Of a DNA stretch of 64,000 nt, positions 27,908 to 36,558 are shown one piece after another. Origin of the DNA: Faecalispora jeddahensis (GTDB taxonomy: Bacteria > Bacillota > Clostridia > Oscillospirales > Acutalibacteraceae); assembly GCF_000577335.1 (NCBI RefSeq), contig NZ_CBYL010000004.1, positions 1-64,000 of the forward strand. The letters are read 5' to 3'. The position numbers and the translations under genes are program-made. Position 1 is the first letter of the stretch. Each line of letters begins with the position of its first letter. A model generated the notes under the pieces. That model made no database searches and was not told where the DNA came from. It saw nothing but the letters and a program-made list of their open reading frames with translations.

Positions 27908-28651
27908 ATGTCGTTTAGAAATCTGCCGGAAGCCAGGCGCGAGGAAAACGGGATTACTTATTTTTTGCGGGACCCCGTAACGGTGAACGGTCAGGAGCAC
28001 CAGCGGTATGCGATTCAGACGCACTTTGTACAGCGCGGCGAGTCGTATGTGGAGCTGGTAAGAAAGTATGTTCAGCCCTTACATGAGCCCGGGGATATTT
28101 TGTCCCTGAGTGAGAAGATCATTTCCATGTGCCAGAATAACGTGGTCGAGAAGAAGGACGTAAAAATCGGCTTTTGGGCACGCTTTTTATCTAAGTTTGC
28201 TTCTTCAAACAATCACGGGATCGCCATGGACGAGCCGTACAAGCTTCAGCTGGCGATCAACCTGGCGGGCCTGCCCAGAATCCTTTTGGCGTCGTTCTGC
28301 TCCGCAGTGACGAAGCTGTTTGGAATCCACGGCGTGTTTTACAAGATCGCCGGGCATGGAATCGACGGAATTGACGGATTCTACATGGGTTCTTCGTTTG
28401 AGCTGTACCATGATCTGGCTTTGCTCAATCCAAAGGAACCGGTCAAGGTCTGCAACGACATCCAGCAGGAGCTCGGCATCGACTGTCTGCTGGTAGACGC
28501 CAACGATCTGAGCGTCGTCATCTTCGGGAAATCCGACACTCTGGCCTCGGTGCCGGACCAGGATTTGATCGCGATGATCAAGGACAACCCTGCCGGACAA
28601 TCGGATGAACTGACCCCGCTGATTTTGATAAAAAAAGCAGATTTATCCTGA
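27908..28651 (+). CDS. CofE-like (coenzyme F420-0:L-glutamate ligase fold) protein
   Basis: 247 residues. The N-terminal half (YAIQTHFVQRGESY, then EPGDILSLSEKIISM) follows the CofE pattern, in which the phrase GDILxxSEK is strongly kept. In F420-making organisms the family adds glutamates to F420-0. No other F420 genes are visible here and Clostridia rarely make F420, so a different gamma-glutamyl ligase role is likely. ATG 27908 follows GAGGAG at about 9 nt. Confidence 0.65.
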   Translation: MSFRNLPEARREENGITYFLRDPVTVNGQEHQRYAIQTHFVQRGESYVELVRKYVQPLHEPGDILSLSEKIISMCQNNVVEKKDVKIGFWARFLSKFASSNNHGIAMDEPYKLQLAINLAGLPRILLASFCSAVTKLFGIHGVFYKIAGHGIDGIDGFYMGSSFELYHDLALLNPKEPVKVCNDIQQELGIDCLLVDANDLSVVIFGKSDTLASVPDQDLIAMIKDNPAGQSDELTPLILIKKADLS

Positions 28652-28658
28652 TTTCTTG

Positions 28659-28687
28659 TTGACAAAAGAGAAGCAAGTCGATATAAT
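28659..28687 (+). promoter_or_regulatory. Consensus sigma-A promoter of DUF177-rpmF
   Basis: TTGACA and TATAAT with exact 17-bp spacing, the best consensus match on the plus strand of this window; the start codon is about 29 nt downstream of the -10. Confidence 0.9.
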
Positions 28688-28716
28688 AGCATATTGTAGT
28701 GTCGAGGTAAAATGAT

Positions 28717-29211
28717 ATGATTCTTGAACTGAAAAAGATCATGCTGAGTGACGGTGAGGTTCTCCCGTTTTCTTATGAAATGTCTTTCTCCTCTATCACT
28801 GTGAACGGTTTTTATCCGTTTGTTTCTCCCGTTGCGGTAACAGGAACAGTTCAAAGTCATGCGGGCTCCGCAAAGCTGGATGCCCGGGTATCCTTTGATT
28901 TTGAAATCCCCTGTGATCGCTGCACGACCGAGTTCCGCACCCATTACGATCTTTCTTTTTCACACATTGTGGTGTCCTCTTTAACGGACGGGGACAGCGA
29001 CCTGTACATTGTCGCAGAGGAGTATCGTTTGGATTTGGATACGCTGCTGCGGGAGGATATTTTGTTGGAACTGCCCACCAGATTTTTGTGTTCACCGGAT
29101 TGCAAGGGCCTGTGCCCGCAATGCGGACAAAACCTGAATCAGGGGATGTGCCAATGTGTTTCCCGGCAGACAGACCCTCGTTTGGCGGTTCTGAAACAAC
29201 TGATAGATTAA
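28717..29211 (+). CDS. DUF177 (YceD) family protein
   Basis: 164 residues. The C-terminal third carries a Cys cluster (C..DCKGLCPQCGQ...CQC) typical of DUF177, plus the CDRC pair near residue 69. The family is nearly always encoded directly upstream of rpmF, as here, and has been linked to 23S rRNA or ribosome assembly. The start is ATG 28717 with a weak GAGGT upstream. Confidence 0.88.
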   Translation: MILELKKIMLSDGEVLPFSYEMSFSSITVNGFYPFVSPVAVTGTVQSHAGSAKLDARVSFDFEIPCDRCTTEFRTHYDLSFSHIVVSSLTDGDSDLYIVAEEYRLDLDTLLREDILLELPTRFLCSPDCKGLCPQCGQNLNQGMCQCVSRQTDPRLAVLKQLID

Positions 29212-29237
29212 TCTAAAGATATAAGGAGGTGCTGATA

Positions 29238-29420
29238 ATGGCGGTACCAAAGAGAAAATTATCCAGCGCAAGACAGAATAAGAGACGTTCCAACGTTTGG
29301 AAGCTGAGCGCCCCCGCTCTGGCAAGATGTCCGAAATGCGGTGAGTACAAACTGGCTCACAGAGTTTGCGGCAGCTGCGGTTACTATAACGGCAGAGATG
29401 TATTGAAAAAAGAAGCTTGA
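29238..29420 (+). CDS. rpmF: 50S ribosomal protein L32
   Basis: 60 residues. MAVPKRKLSSARQNKRRSN at the N-terminus is the L32 signature. A CxxC-x9-CxxC zinc ribbon (CPKCG then CGSCG) follows. ATG 29238 has AGGAGG at 7 nt. It is co-transcribed with the DUF177 gene and ends at the terminator 29443-29474. Confidence 0.95.
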   Translation: MAVPKRKLSSARQNKRRSNVWKLSAPALARCPKCGEYKLAHRVCGSCGYYNGRDVLKKEA

Positions 29421-29442
29421 TTTCTTTATCATTTTCGCAGAG

Positions 29443-29474
29443 AACAGAGAAGGAGAGATCCTTCTCTGTTTTTT
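29443..29474 (+). terminator. Terminator of DUF177-rpmF
   Basis: AACAGAGAAGGA pairs perfectly with TCCTTCTCTGTT and continues into a T-run. Confidence 0.9.
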
Positions 29475-29614
29475 CTTGACCGAAAATCCCCGTGTTCGGC
29501 AAGTTTCCCGCGCATACAAAGGGAGTGGGAAAGCTCCCGAAGCAGGGAAGAAGGCAGCGGAAATCTTTCTGCACAAAACAGGGAAAGTGATTTGTATTTT
29601 TATAGTGGAATTAC

Positions 29615-29643
29615 TTGACGAATCACCAATTAAATGCCATAAT
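29615..29643 (+). promoter_or_regulatory. Promoter of the der leader
   Basis: TTGACG and CATAAT at 17-bp spacing. The predicted start lies about 380 nt upstream of der, far longer than usual. Confidence 0.6.
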
Positions 29644-29649
29644 CAAACG

Positions 29650-30012
29650 TGTTAAAACGCGATGGCTTTGAATTGTTTTGGGCAAAATAGAATGTCAGAA
29701 CTTTATCACAAAGTGATACAAAAGCCCTGGGGCAGAAGCAAAGCGGACAGAGGGAACTTATCCGTATCCGAAATTTTATTTGTGGCTTTGATGTTCCGCG
29801 CTGCCTGAGAATGAGATTGATATCGTCCATTCGCTTGAAAACCGTCTGGTTTTCAAATTGCAGGGGAGTCCCCGCAACGCACCATTGGTGTGCTAATTGA
29901 CTATGAAGGGCAACAAACCGCCAGCAATGCCGGCGCCGCATGGTTCTCCGTGCGGTTCAAAACAGTCTCGTTTTGAAGTTTGTTCAGTATTAAAGGCTGC
30001 GTCATGCAGCAA
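29650..30012 (+). ncRNA. Long structured leader or independent RNA upstream of der
   Basis: No credible open frame exists here. A chain of hairpins is seen: TATCAC/GTGATA (about 29703), TTGAAAACC/GGTTTTCAA (29835-29856), GGGG/CCCC (about 29863), CGCC/GGCG (about 29919), CCGCA/TGCGG (29936-29955), TTCAAAAC/GTTTTGAA (29956-29977) and GCTGC/GCAGC (about 29996-30010). The last one ends four bases before the der ribosome-binding site. The two AT-rich stems share GTCT in the loop. I cannot match it to a known family, so the RNA call is inference from structure and promoter. Confidence 0.4.
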
Positions 30013-30028
30013 TAGGAGGAAGAATCAT

Positions 30029-31351
30029 TTGATCAAACCGATTGTGGCGGTTGTCGGCCGGCCGAACGTGGGGAAATCCACCCTGTTCAATAAGCTGATC
30101 GGCCAGCGCCTTTCTATAGTAGAAGACACCCCCGGTGTTACCAGAGACCGCATCTTTGGCGACTGCGAATGGGGAAATCACAAATTCAGTCTGGTGGATA
30201 CCGGCGGTATTGAGCCGGAATCGAAGGATATTATTCTGTCGCAGATGCGCGCGCAGGCTCAGCTTGCGATCGACTCCGCGGACGTGATTATCATGGTGAC
30301 GGATCTGCATTCCGGCGTGGTGGCGACGGATGCGGAGGTTGCGGCGATGCTGCAGAAAAGCGGCCGCCCGGTCATTCTGTGCGTGAATAAATGCGACCGG
30401 ATCGGTGAGCCGCCGCCGGAATTTTATGAATTTTATAATCTGGGGCTTGGGGAGCCTGTTGCCGTTTCTTCTGTTCACGGCCATGGCACAGGTGATCTGC
30501 TGGACCGCGTTGTCGAGTTCTTCCCGGACGAAACCGGCGAGGAGGATGAGGGAGAGATCATTCGTGTTGCCGTCATCGGAAAGCCGAACGTGGGAAAATC
30601 CTCTCTGATCAACTATGTGGCCGGTGAAAACCGCAGCATCGTTTCGGATGTGGCCGGTACGACCCGCGACGCGATCGACACCAAAATCGAAAATGAATCC
30701 GGCACCTTTATTTTGATTGATACAGCCGGAATCCGCCGCCAGAACAAAGTGGAGGATTCCATTGAGCGTTACAGCATCCTTCGTGCCGAAATGGCCATCG
30801 AGCGTTCAGACGTCTGCGTGATCATGATCGACGCTACCGTCGGCTTTACCGAACAGGACTCCAAGGTGGCGGGCCGCGCCCACGAGGCGGGCAAGGGCTG
30901 TGTGATTGCGGTCAACAAATGGGACGCGGTCGAGAAGGATGGCCACACCATGAACGACTACCGCAAGCAGCTGGAAAAGGATTTTTCCTTTATGTCCTAT
31001 GCGCCTATTATCTTTATTTCTGCCCACACGGGGCAGAGGGTAGATAAACTCTTTGAAACCATTCATCATGTAGCCAGTATGAATTCCATGCGTATCAGTA
31101 CCGGCGTACTCAATGATATTCTGGCACAGGCGACGGCGCGTGTGCAACCGCCTACGGATAAGGGCAAGCGCCTGAAGATCTACTACATGACCCAGGCGTC
31201 CGTAAAGCCGCCGACCTTTATTTGTTTTGTCAATTCTGCGGATTTGTTCCATTTTTCCTATCAGCGTTATCTGGAAAACCGAATTCGCGAAACCTTTGGA
31301 CTGGAGGGCACTCCGATCCGAATGGTCGTTCGGGAGCGCGGGGACAAATAA
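30029..31351 (+). CDS. der: Ribosome biogenesis GTPase Der (EngA)
   Basis: 440 residues with two tandem G domains, unique to Der. The first begins GRPNVGKST and the second GKPNVGKSS; NKCD and NKWD guanine motifs and a C-terminal KH-like domain follow. It acts in 50S subunit assembly. The start is TTG 30029, with AGGAGG 9 nt upstream; the longer in-frame opening from 29897 runs through the leader hairpins and is not credible. plsY follows 15 bp later. Confidence 0.93.
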   Translation: MIKPIVAVVGRPNVGKSTLFNKLIGQRLSIVEDTPGVTRDRIFGDCEWGNHKFSLVDTGGIEPESKDIILSQMRAQAQLAIDSADVIIMVTDLHSGVVATDAEVAAMLQKSGRPVILCVNKCDRIGEPPPEFYEFYNLGLGEPVAVSSVHGHGTGDLLDRVVEFFPDETGEEDEGEIIRVAVIGKPNVGKSSLINYVAGENRSIVSDVAGTTRDAIDTKIENESGTFILIDTAGIRRQNKVEDSIERYSILRAEMAIERSDVCVIMIDATVGFTEQDSKVAGRAHEAGKGCVIAVNKWDAVEKDGHTMNDYRKQLEKDFSFMSYAPIIFISAHTGQRVDKLFETIHHVASMNSMRISTGVLNDILAQATARVQPPTDKGKRLKIYYMTQASVKPPTFICFVNSADLFHFSYQRYLENRIRETFGLEGTPIRMVVRERGDK

Positions 31352-31366
31352 GGAGGAGGGTTTTCT

Positions 31367-32083
31367 TTGGAGAATCTACAAAATATCGTTCTGGCAATCG
31401 TTCTGACTGCTTTGGTGGCATATTTGCTGGGCAGCGTCAATTCTTCGATTCTGATTACCCGAATATTCGGTCAAAAGACCGATATTCGTCAAATGGGCAG
31501 CGGAAATGCCGGCGCAACGAACGTGCTGCGTTCTGTCGGCAGACTGCCGGCGGCCCTGACCTTTATCTTTGACTTTTTAAAATGCGTTCTGGCTGTTCTG
31601 GCCGGTCGGGCAATTTTCAGCTACTTCTTTCAAATTCCCGCCATCTCGCCTATGGTGATCGAGCAGACGGGTGCTTACATTGCCGGAATCGTGTGTATTT
31701 TGGGCCATATTTACCCCTTATACTTCGGCTTCCGGGGCGGCAAAGGAGTGACAACCTCCATTGCGATGATCATGATTATCGACTGGCGCGTTTCCCTGAT
31801 CGTTTGGGCCGCTTTTTTCCTTGCAGTGTTCTGTTCCAAAATGGTCTCTTTGGGGTCAATATGCGGCGCCGCCATCTATCCGTTCGCAACCTTCTTCCTG
31901 ACCTTTTTCTACGATTACCGTTCCAGCGCCACGGTGCCGCTGTCCTATGTTATGGTCGCCACGGTTTCTTCCTTTATCATCGGGTGCATTGTGATCATCA
32001 AGCACCGGGGAAATATCAAGCGGATTCTGGACGGAACGGAGAAGAAAGTCAGCCTGCGTTCCCGCAAGACTCCGCCACAGTGA
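31367..32083 (+). CDS. plsY: Acyl-phosphate glycerol-3-phosphate acyltransferase PlsY
   Basis: 238 residues with about five membrane helices. Conserved loops are GSVNSSILITR, GSGNAGATNVLR, and FRGGKGVTT, the three PlsY motifs. It transfers an acyl group from acyl-phosphate to glycerol-3-phosphate, the first step of phospholipid synthesis. TTG 31367 has AGGAGGAGGG 6 nt upstream. The der-plsY pairing is common in Firmicutes. Confidence 0.92.
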   Translation: MENLQNIVLAIVLTALVAYLLGSVNSSILITRIFGQKTDIRQMGSGNAGATNVLRSVGRLPAALTFIFDFLKCVLAVLAGRAIFSYFFQIPAISPMVIEQTGAYIAGIVCILGHIYPLYFGFRGGKGVTTSIAMIMIIDWRVSLIVWAAFFLAVFCSKMVSLGSICGAAIYPFATFFLTFFYDYRSSATVPLSYVMVATVSSFIIGCIVIIKHRGNIKRILDGTEKKVSLRSRKTPPQ

Positions 32084-32164
32084 TTCCTTTCATCACAATA
32101 CAGTCAATTTGCTTTAAAACAGTATGCTGAAAGTGCAGTGGCTTCTTTAAAGCGGTATAACGAT

Positions 32165-32205
32165 AAAAAACTCTTCCCCGCATTGATGACGGGGAAGAGT
32201 TTTTT
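32165..32205. terminator. Strong bidirectional terminator
   Basis: AAAAAACTCTTCCCCG pairs with CGGGGAAGAGTTTTTT, between plsY and the convergent VOC gene. Confidence 0.9.
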
Positions 32206-32286
32206 AGGTTTTATAGTCAATGCATGTAACGTTAAGTGCAGAAAGGAATACAGCGATTTTGCCGGGAGAGGGAGAAGACTCAGCCG

Positions 32287-32724
32287 TTATTCCTCTCGGG
32301 GCGGCAGTTTGCCCTCCTGGCCGCCGTATAGGACGCCATTTTTCAGCGTTGCTTCATCATGCCAGATCTTTTCTTCCGGCAAAGAGGTTTCGATCAGCTC
32401 GATCAGCGTTCCGTTGATCTGTACCATAGCGCAGCGGTAGCCGGCAAAAGGCTCGTACAGGGGCATGACAATTTCTTTTTCTTTCAATGCGGAAGCAATA
32501 TCGTTGACTTTAAAAGCAATATGGAACTCCGTCTGAATTCTCATGTCCAGTGGGGAGTTTTCTCCAAAAGCATGCCATTCGATCGGAAGAGAGAATTCGT
32601 TTGTCCTATCCAATGAATACATGTCAAAGAGAGGGCTGTATTTCACATCTTTGTGATTTCGAATGCTTTCCAGTGCCACAGGTTTCCCGATATGATGAAA
32701 CAGGAGTTCAGTCTGATCTGCCAT
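32287..32724 (-). CDS. VOC (glyoxalase-fold) family protein
   Basis: 145 residues. Starts with LLFHHIGKPV, a typical first strand of the vicinal-oxygen-chelate fold with a metal-position His; a later segment, QTEFHIAFKVNDIA, supplies the second half, and GTLIELIE gives the final Glu. The fold serves lyases, dioxygenases and binding proteins, and the exact reaction cannot be told. GGAGG lies 7 nt before the ATG. Confidence 0.75.
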   Translation of the reverse strand: MADQTELLFHHIGKPVALESIRNHKDVKYSPLFDMYSLDRTNEFSLPIEWHAFGENSPLDMRIQTEFHIAFKVNDIASALKEKEIVMPLYEPFAGYRCAMVQINGTLIELIETSLPEEKIWHDEATLKNGVLYGGQEGKLPPREE

Positions 32725-32769
32725 TGCGTATCCTCCAAATGAACTCTGCGAATCAAATTCTCTACAAAA

Positions 32770-32799
32770 AAAGAAAAAGGAACCTGCATCAGGCTCCTC
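32770..32799 (-). terminator. Terminator of rpmB
   Basis: On the minus strand, AGGAGCCTG pairs with CAGGTTCCT and is followed by a run of Ts. Confidence 0.75.
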
Positions 32800-32821
32800 T
32801 AAACTTTCCGGTTTTACGTCA

Positions 32822-33010
32822 TCAAACTGCGCGGGTCACTTTGTTGGAACGTAAACAACGGGTGCAGGCGTAAATACGCTTCGGACTGCCGTTAACAACT
32901 GCCTTTACGCGTTTTACATTGGGCTTCCAAGTTCTGTTCGCACGTCTGTGAGAATGAGAAACTTTTATACCGAAAGCAATATCCTTGCCACAAACCTCAC
33001 ACTTCGCCAT
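32822..33010 (-). CDS. rpmB: 50S ribosomal protein L28
   Basis: 62 residues: MAKCEVCGKDIAFGIKVSHS is the L28 start, with a CxxC zinc pair near the N-terminus and a CTRC pair near the end. AAAGGAGG precedes the ATG. In Bacillus rpmB lies next to spoVM; here it is some 23 kb away. Confidence 0.95.
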   Translation of the reverse strand: MAKCEVCGKDIAFGIKVSHSHRRANRTWKPNVKRVKAVVNGSPKRIYACTRCLRSNKVTRAV

Positions 33011-33051
33011 GTGTCTGCACCTCCTTTAAAGGGCTTTAAACTACGAAGAAT

Positions 33052-33080
33052 ATTCTAGCAAATCTAAAGGCTAAATGCAA
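33052..33080 (-). promoter_or_regulatory. Promoter of rpmB
   Basis: On the minus strand, TTGCAT and TAGAAT are spaced 17 bp, about 40 nt before the start codon. Confidence 0.65.
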
Positions 33081-33174
33081 GCTTTTTTTCACTCATTTGC
33101 GCAGGAATTGCAAAAATCAGCCAAAATCCGGGTGTTCCGCCGTATGACGAGCCCGATCAGTGGGGAACATTCTC

Positions 33175-33203
33175 TTGTCTTTTATTGGAAAACGTATTAT
33201 AAT
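33175..33203 (+). promoter_or_regulatory. Promoter of the site-2 protease/scp operon
   Basis: TTGTCT and TATAAT are spaced 17 bp. It likely drives the protease, scpA, scpB and perhaps the following genes. Confidence 0.6.
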
Positions 33204-33363
33204 GCTAACAAATCACACACTTTTACGTACAGGCAGCGGCTGTCACTTTGTTGCGCAAGGCTCGGCCGTTTTTTCCCATTCTTGGGAGAAAACGATGGAA
33301 ACGCTCCCTGCGAAAAAACGGAAGTACAGTAATATGGCTGCCGTTCTGCGAAAGGCGGTAAAA

Positions 33364-34062
33364 ATGCTTTATCAGGTAATTCAATCTATTTTCAGAGGCG
33401 TTCCCATCAATATGATCAGTGTTCTCATGCAGATTTTAGCTGTTCTGGTCATCATTTTTTGCGTACTGCCTATACACGAATATGCACACGGCTGGATGGC
33501 GAAAAAGCTGGGGGATAATACCGCGGCGTATCAGGGCCGCCTGACGATCAATCCGCTGGCCAGCATCGATCCGCTGGGAGCGCTCGCGATTCTGCTATTT
33601 GGCTTTGGCTGGGCCAAGCCCGTTCCGGTGGATACACGCAATTTTAAAAATCCCAAGCGCGATATGGCGATTACCGCTCTGGCGGGGCCGGTTTCCAATA
33701 TTCTGGCCGCATTGTTGGGCGCGATCCTTCTGAACGTGATTTTCCTATTTCAGGGAAGCATCCCGCAGTCGATTCAGTTTGGGATCGCGGTGTTTTTCGG
33801 GTATTATATCAATATCAATGTCATGCTGGCGGTATTTAATCTGATCCCGCTGCCGCCGCTCGACGGCTCCAGAGTTCTGGCGGCATTTCTCTCGGACCGC
33901 GCGATGTATCGGTATTACCAGAACCAGCGGATGATCATGCTGGCACTGTTTGCGCTGCTGTTCCTCGGCTTTCTGAATGAGCCGCTTTACCTGATGCAGT
34001 CGTGGGTGAGATCCGGAATCATATGGCTTGCTGATCTTCCGTTTGTCCTGTTCGGTGTATAA
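33364..34062 (+). CDS. Site-2 protease family (M50) membrane metalloprotease
   Basis: 232 residues with several membrane helices. The zinc motif HEYAH lies in the first helix region, and the second motif NLIPLPPLDGSR supplies the Asp ligand; the KPVPVDTRNF loop is typical. The family cuts substrates inside the membrane. The start is uncertain: ATG 33364 gives the usual family length with a weak AAAGGCGG site, while ATG 33295 has GGGAG at 7 nt and would add 23 basic residues. It lies three bases upstream of scpA, a common Clostridia arrangement. Confidence 0.85.
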   Translation: MLYQVIQSIFRGVPINMISVLMQILAVLVIIFCVLPIHEYAHGWMAKKLGDNTAAYQGRLTINPLASIDPLGALAILLFGFGWAKPVPVDTRNFKNPKRDMAITALAGPVSNILAALLGAILLNVIFLFQGSIPQSIQFGIAVFFGYYININVMLAVFNLIPLPPLDGSRVLAAFLSDRAMYRYYQNQRMIMLALFALLFLGFLNEPLYLMQSWVRSGIIWLADLPFVLFGV

Positions 34063-34065
34063 CAG

Positions 34066-34785
34066 ATGGAAAAGCTGGAGTATCATCTGGATGTGTTTGA
34101 CGGCCCTCTTGATCTGCTCTTGGCTCTGATCGCCAAAAACAAGGTGGAAATCTGCGACATCTCGATTTCCGATCTGCTCGACCAGTACATGGGGCAGATC
34201 GGAAAAATGCAGGAGCAGCAGATGGAGATTTCCAGCGAGTTTTTAGAGATGGCCGCGCGTCTGGTGTATTTAAAGACCGTTTCTCTGCTCCCGAAGAATG
34301 AAGAAGCGGAGGAGCTGCGCCGGGAGCTGACCGGGCAGCTGATGGAATACCAGGAATGGAAGCGGACGGCGCAGGCTCTGGGCGGGCTCTTTTCGTGGGA
34401 TTCGTTTGTCCGGCAGCCGGCGCCCCTGCCGCCGGAACGGGTGTACAGCCGTTCCCATCACCCGGACGAGCTTCTCGCGGCGTATCTCAGCGCGGCGGGG
34501 AGGGGGAAACGCTTTTTGCCTCCTCCGGCAACATCCTTTGATGGAATTGTGACCCGCAAGCCGGTTTCGGTCGCTTCGCGGATTATCTTTGTGCTCCGCC
34601 GCTTGTGGAAGAAAAGACGGATGCCGTTTCATGACCTTCTGTGGGAAAGCCGGCAGAAATCAGACTTGGTCGCAACCTTTCTGGCGGTGCTGGAGCTGGT
34701 GAAAAATCACCGTGTCCGCGTAGACGGGGAAGAAAGCGGAACGACGATAACTCTGTTGACTGGCGGTGCAGACCCATGGAAATAA
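34066..34785 (+). CDS. scpA: Segregation and condensation protein A
   Basis: 239 residues, kleisin of the bacterial SMC complex. The N-terminal FDGPLDLLLALIAKNK is the ScpA signature; the C-terminal winged helix ends around the TFLAVLELVKN segment. It bridges Smc heads with ScpB for chromosome segregation. It overlaps scpB by ten bases. Confidence 0.93.
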   Translation: MEKLEYHLDVFDGPLDLLLALIAKNKVEICDISISDLLDQYMGQIGKMQEQQMEISSEFLEMAARLVYLKTVSLLPKNEEAEELRRELTGQLMEYQEWKRTAQALGGLFSWDSFVRQPAPLPPERVYSRSHHPDELLAAYLSAAGRGKRFLPPPATSFDGIVTRKPVSVASRIIFVLRRLWKKRRMPFHDLLWESRQKSDLVATFLAVLELVKNHRVRVDGEESGTTITLLTGGADPWK

Positions 34786-35339
34786 AAAAATTGCAGGGCG
34801 CGATCGAGGCCATTCTGTTTTCGAGCGGAGACGCCGTTCCGCTGGAACGGATTTCAGAAGCCCTGGAGCTGGATCGCGCTACGGCGGTGAGGCTCATGAA
34901 GAGCGTGATGGATTCCTTTAATCAGTCGGCCAAAGGAATACGGATCATAGAATTAGAAAATCAGTACCAAATGTGCAGCGCCGATGAATATGGTGAAACG
35001 GTACGGCGCACACTGGATTTAAGAAGAAACGCCCCTCTTTCACAGGCCGCTATGGAGGTTCTGGCGGTGATTGCCTATCAGCAGCCGGTTACCAAGGCTT
35101 TTGTGGAGCAGGTGCGCGGGGTGGACAGCTCCGGGGTCATCTCTAATCTGTGCGAAAAGGGACTTGTGGAGGAACGGGGCAGGCTCGATTTGCCTGGCCG
35201 ACCGCTGCTGTACGGCACAACGCCCAATTTTCTGCGCTGCATGAATCTTTCCTCCCTGAACGATCTGCCTCCTCTGCCTCAGAGCAGCCCGGAGGATTCG
35301 GATGAAGAGGAAGAGGAAACTGCGGAAAAAACGCTTTAA
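34776..35339 (+). CDS. scpB: Segregation and condensation protein B
   Basis: 187 residues. Two winged-helix domains, with LEAILFSSG-like opening (IEAILFSSGDAV) and the EVLAVIAYQQPVTK motif; the tail is very acidic (EDSDEEEEE). It binds ScpA in the Smc complex. ATG 34776 is inside the scpA end, so translation is coupled. Confidence 0.93.
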   Translation: MEIKKLQGAIEAILFSSGDAVPLERISEALELDRATAVRLMKSVMDSFNQSAKGIRIIELENQYQMCSADEYGETVRRTLDLRRNAPLSQAAMEVLAVIAYQQPVTKAFVEQVRGVDSSGVISNLCEKGLVEERGRLDLPGRPLLYGTTPNFLRCMNLSSLNDLPPLPQSSPEDSDEEEEETAEKTL

Positions 35340-35381
35340 GCCTTTTGAACAAAACATAAAATCGAAGGAGGGTACGCGCCA

Positions 35382-36044
35382 ATGACCTGGCTTTGGATTT
35401 TACTGGGCTTTCTCGGCTTGTTGGCACTGGCGCTGGCAGCCCGGGTGAAAATCCATTTATCTTTCGAGATGGAGGATGGTTTTTCGGGAGAAGCGCGGTA
35501 TCTGTTCTTCCATTATCGTTTCCCTACAGAGGAAGAGCCTGAAAAAGAGGCTAAGAAAAAGAAAAAAGAAGAGAAAAAGAAAGGCAAACCAGACAAAAAG
35601 CAGTCTGTTCGGGATATAATAAAAGAAAAGGGGTTCGCAGGGTTCCTGAGCTTCCTTTCTGAGCTTGCTTCCATCGCCGCGGGCGCGGCAAAGCGGCTGC
35701 TTTCGCACTTTATTCTGAAGGAACTGAAAATTCGTGTTGTCCTGGGGGCAGAGGACGCCGCCACAACTGCTGTGCTGTACGGTACGGTCAGTGGAGTGGT
35801 TTATCCTGCTGCCGGCACATTGGTAACGGCATTTCGGTGCAAACACTACGATGTGCTGATAACACCCGATTTTAACGGGGAAAAGCTCTCCGCACAAATG
35901 CTTATGGACGGCAGCGTCCGTTTGGTGTTTCTGATCGCAGCCGGCCTGTACGCGCTGCTGCGGTATGTCAAAATGGTTCTGCGGCAAAAGCGGGAAGAAG
36001 GACGTCAGGCCGCAATGGCCGGAGAAGCTGCGGGAAAATCATAA
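35382..36044 (+). CDS. DUF2953 family membrane protein
   Basis: 220 residues. An N-terminal helix (about 3-20) and a C-terminal hydrophobic helix flank a soluble domain. A strongly Lys/Glu-rich linker (about 52-75) follows the first domain. The family always sits next to ytfJ/gerW in spore-forming Firmicutes, as here, which suggests a sporulation role. Function is not known. GGAGG precedes the ATG. Confidence 0.8.
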   Translation: MTWLWILLGFLGLLALALAARVKIHLSFEMEDGFSGEARYLFFHYRFPTEEEPEKEAKKKKKEEKKKGKPDKKQSVRDIIKEKGFAGFLSFLSELASIAAGAAKRLLSHFILKELKIRVVLGAEDAATTAVLYGTVSGVVYPAAGTLVTAFRCKHYDVLITPDFNGEKLSAQMLMDGSVRLVFLIAAGLYALLRYVKMVLRQKREEGRQAAMAGEAAGKS

Positions 36045-36086
36045 CAGAGAAAACTGACGAAAGAAAAGAAAGAGCGGTGTAATAAA

Positions 36087-36515
36087 ATGAGTGAACATCC
36101 CATTGAAGGTATGATGAATACTACCTTAGAAAAGATCAAGCAGATGGTGGACGTCAATTCGATTATCGGCGATCCCATTACGGCGCCGGACGGCACAATC
36201 ATCATTCCGATTTCAAAAATTTCTTACGGCTTCGGCTCTGGCGGTTCCGATCTTCCGGCAAAGGCTGCCGCGGATAGGAATATGTTCGGCGGCGGCGCCG
36301 CAGCGGGCATCACCATTCAGCCGGTGGCGTTTCTGACCATCAGCGGCGGAAATGTGCGGATGATGCAGGTTGACCCGTACCACGGTTCGGTAGACCGCGT
36401 GATCGGGATGGTGCCCGAGGTATTCGACAAGGTCAACGACATGATCGCACAGAAGAAAGCGAAAAAATCCGCGTCCTCTTCTGAATCCGGCAAGCTGGAC
36501 GATCCTCAAATCTAA
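36087..36515 (+). CDS. ytfJ: GerW (YtfJ) family sporulation protein
   Basis: 142 residues. The TIIIPISKISYGFGSGG segment, followed by GGGAAAGITIQPVAFLTI, is the GerW family core. In Bacillus the protein is needed for spore germination in some nutrients and is made under sporulation control. Neighbours fit (DUF2953 upstream, Dac downstream). GAGCGGTG lies upstream of the ATG, a weak site. Confidence 0.9.
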   Translation: MSEHPIEGMMNTTLEKIKQMVDVNSIIGDPITAPDGTIIIPISKISYGFGSGGSDLPAKAAADRNMFGGGAAAGITIQPVAFLTISGGNVRMMQVDPYHGSVDRVIGMVPEVFDKVNDMIAQKKAKKSASSSESGKLDDPQI

Positions 36516-36529
36516 CTACTAAACCGGCG

Positions 36530-36556
36530 CCTGCCTGCATACTATTAGCAGGCAGG
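36530..36556 (+). promoter_or_regulatory. Hairpin covering the ribosome-binding region of the dac gene
   Basis: CCTGCCTGC pairs perfectly with GCAGGCAGG around a 9-nt loop and ends two bases before the ATG at 36559. The right arm is the only purine-rich stretch that could serve as a ribosome-binding site. No T-run follows, so it is not an ordinary terminator. Confidence 0.55.
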
Positions 36557-36558
36557 TG

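Noticed and set aside
29650-30012. Self-cleaving ribozyme or T-box leader in front of der
   Set aside because: No hammerhead core, no T-box AGGGTGG/TGGTACCGCG motifs and no clear HDV-like fold could be traced.
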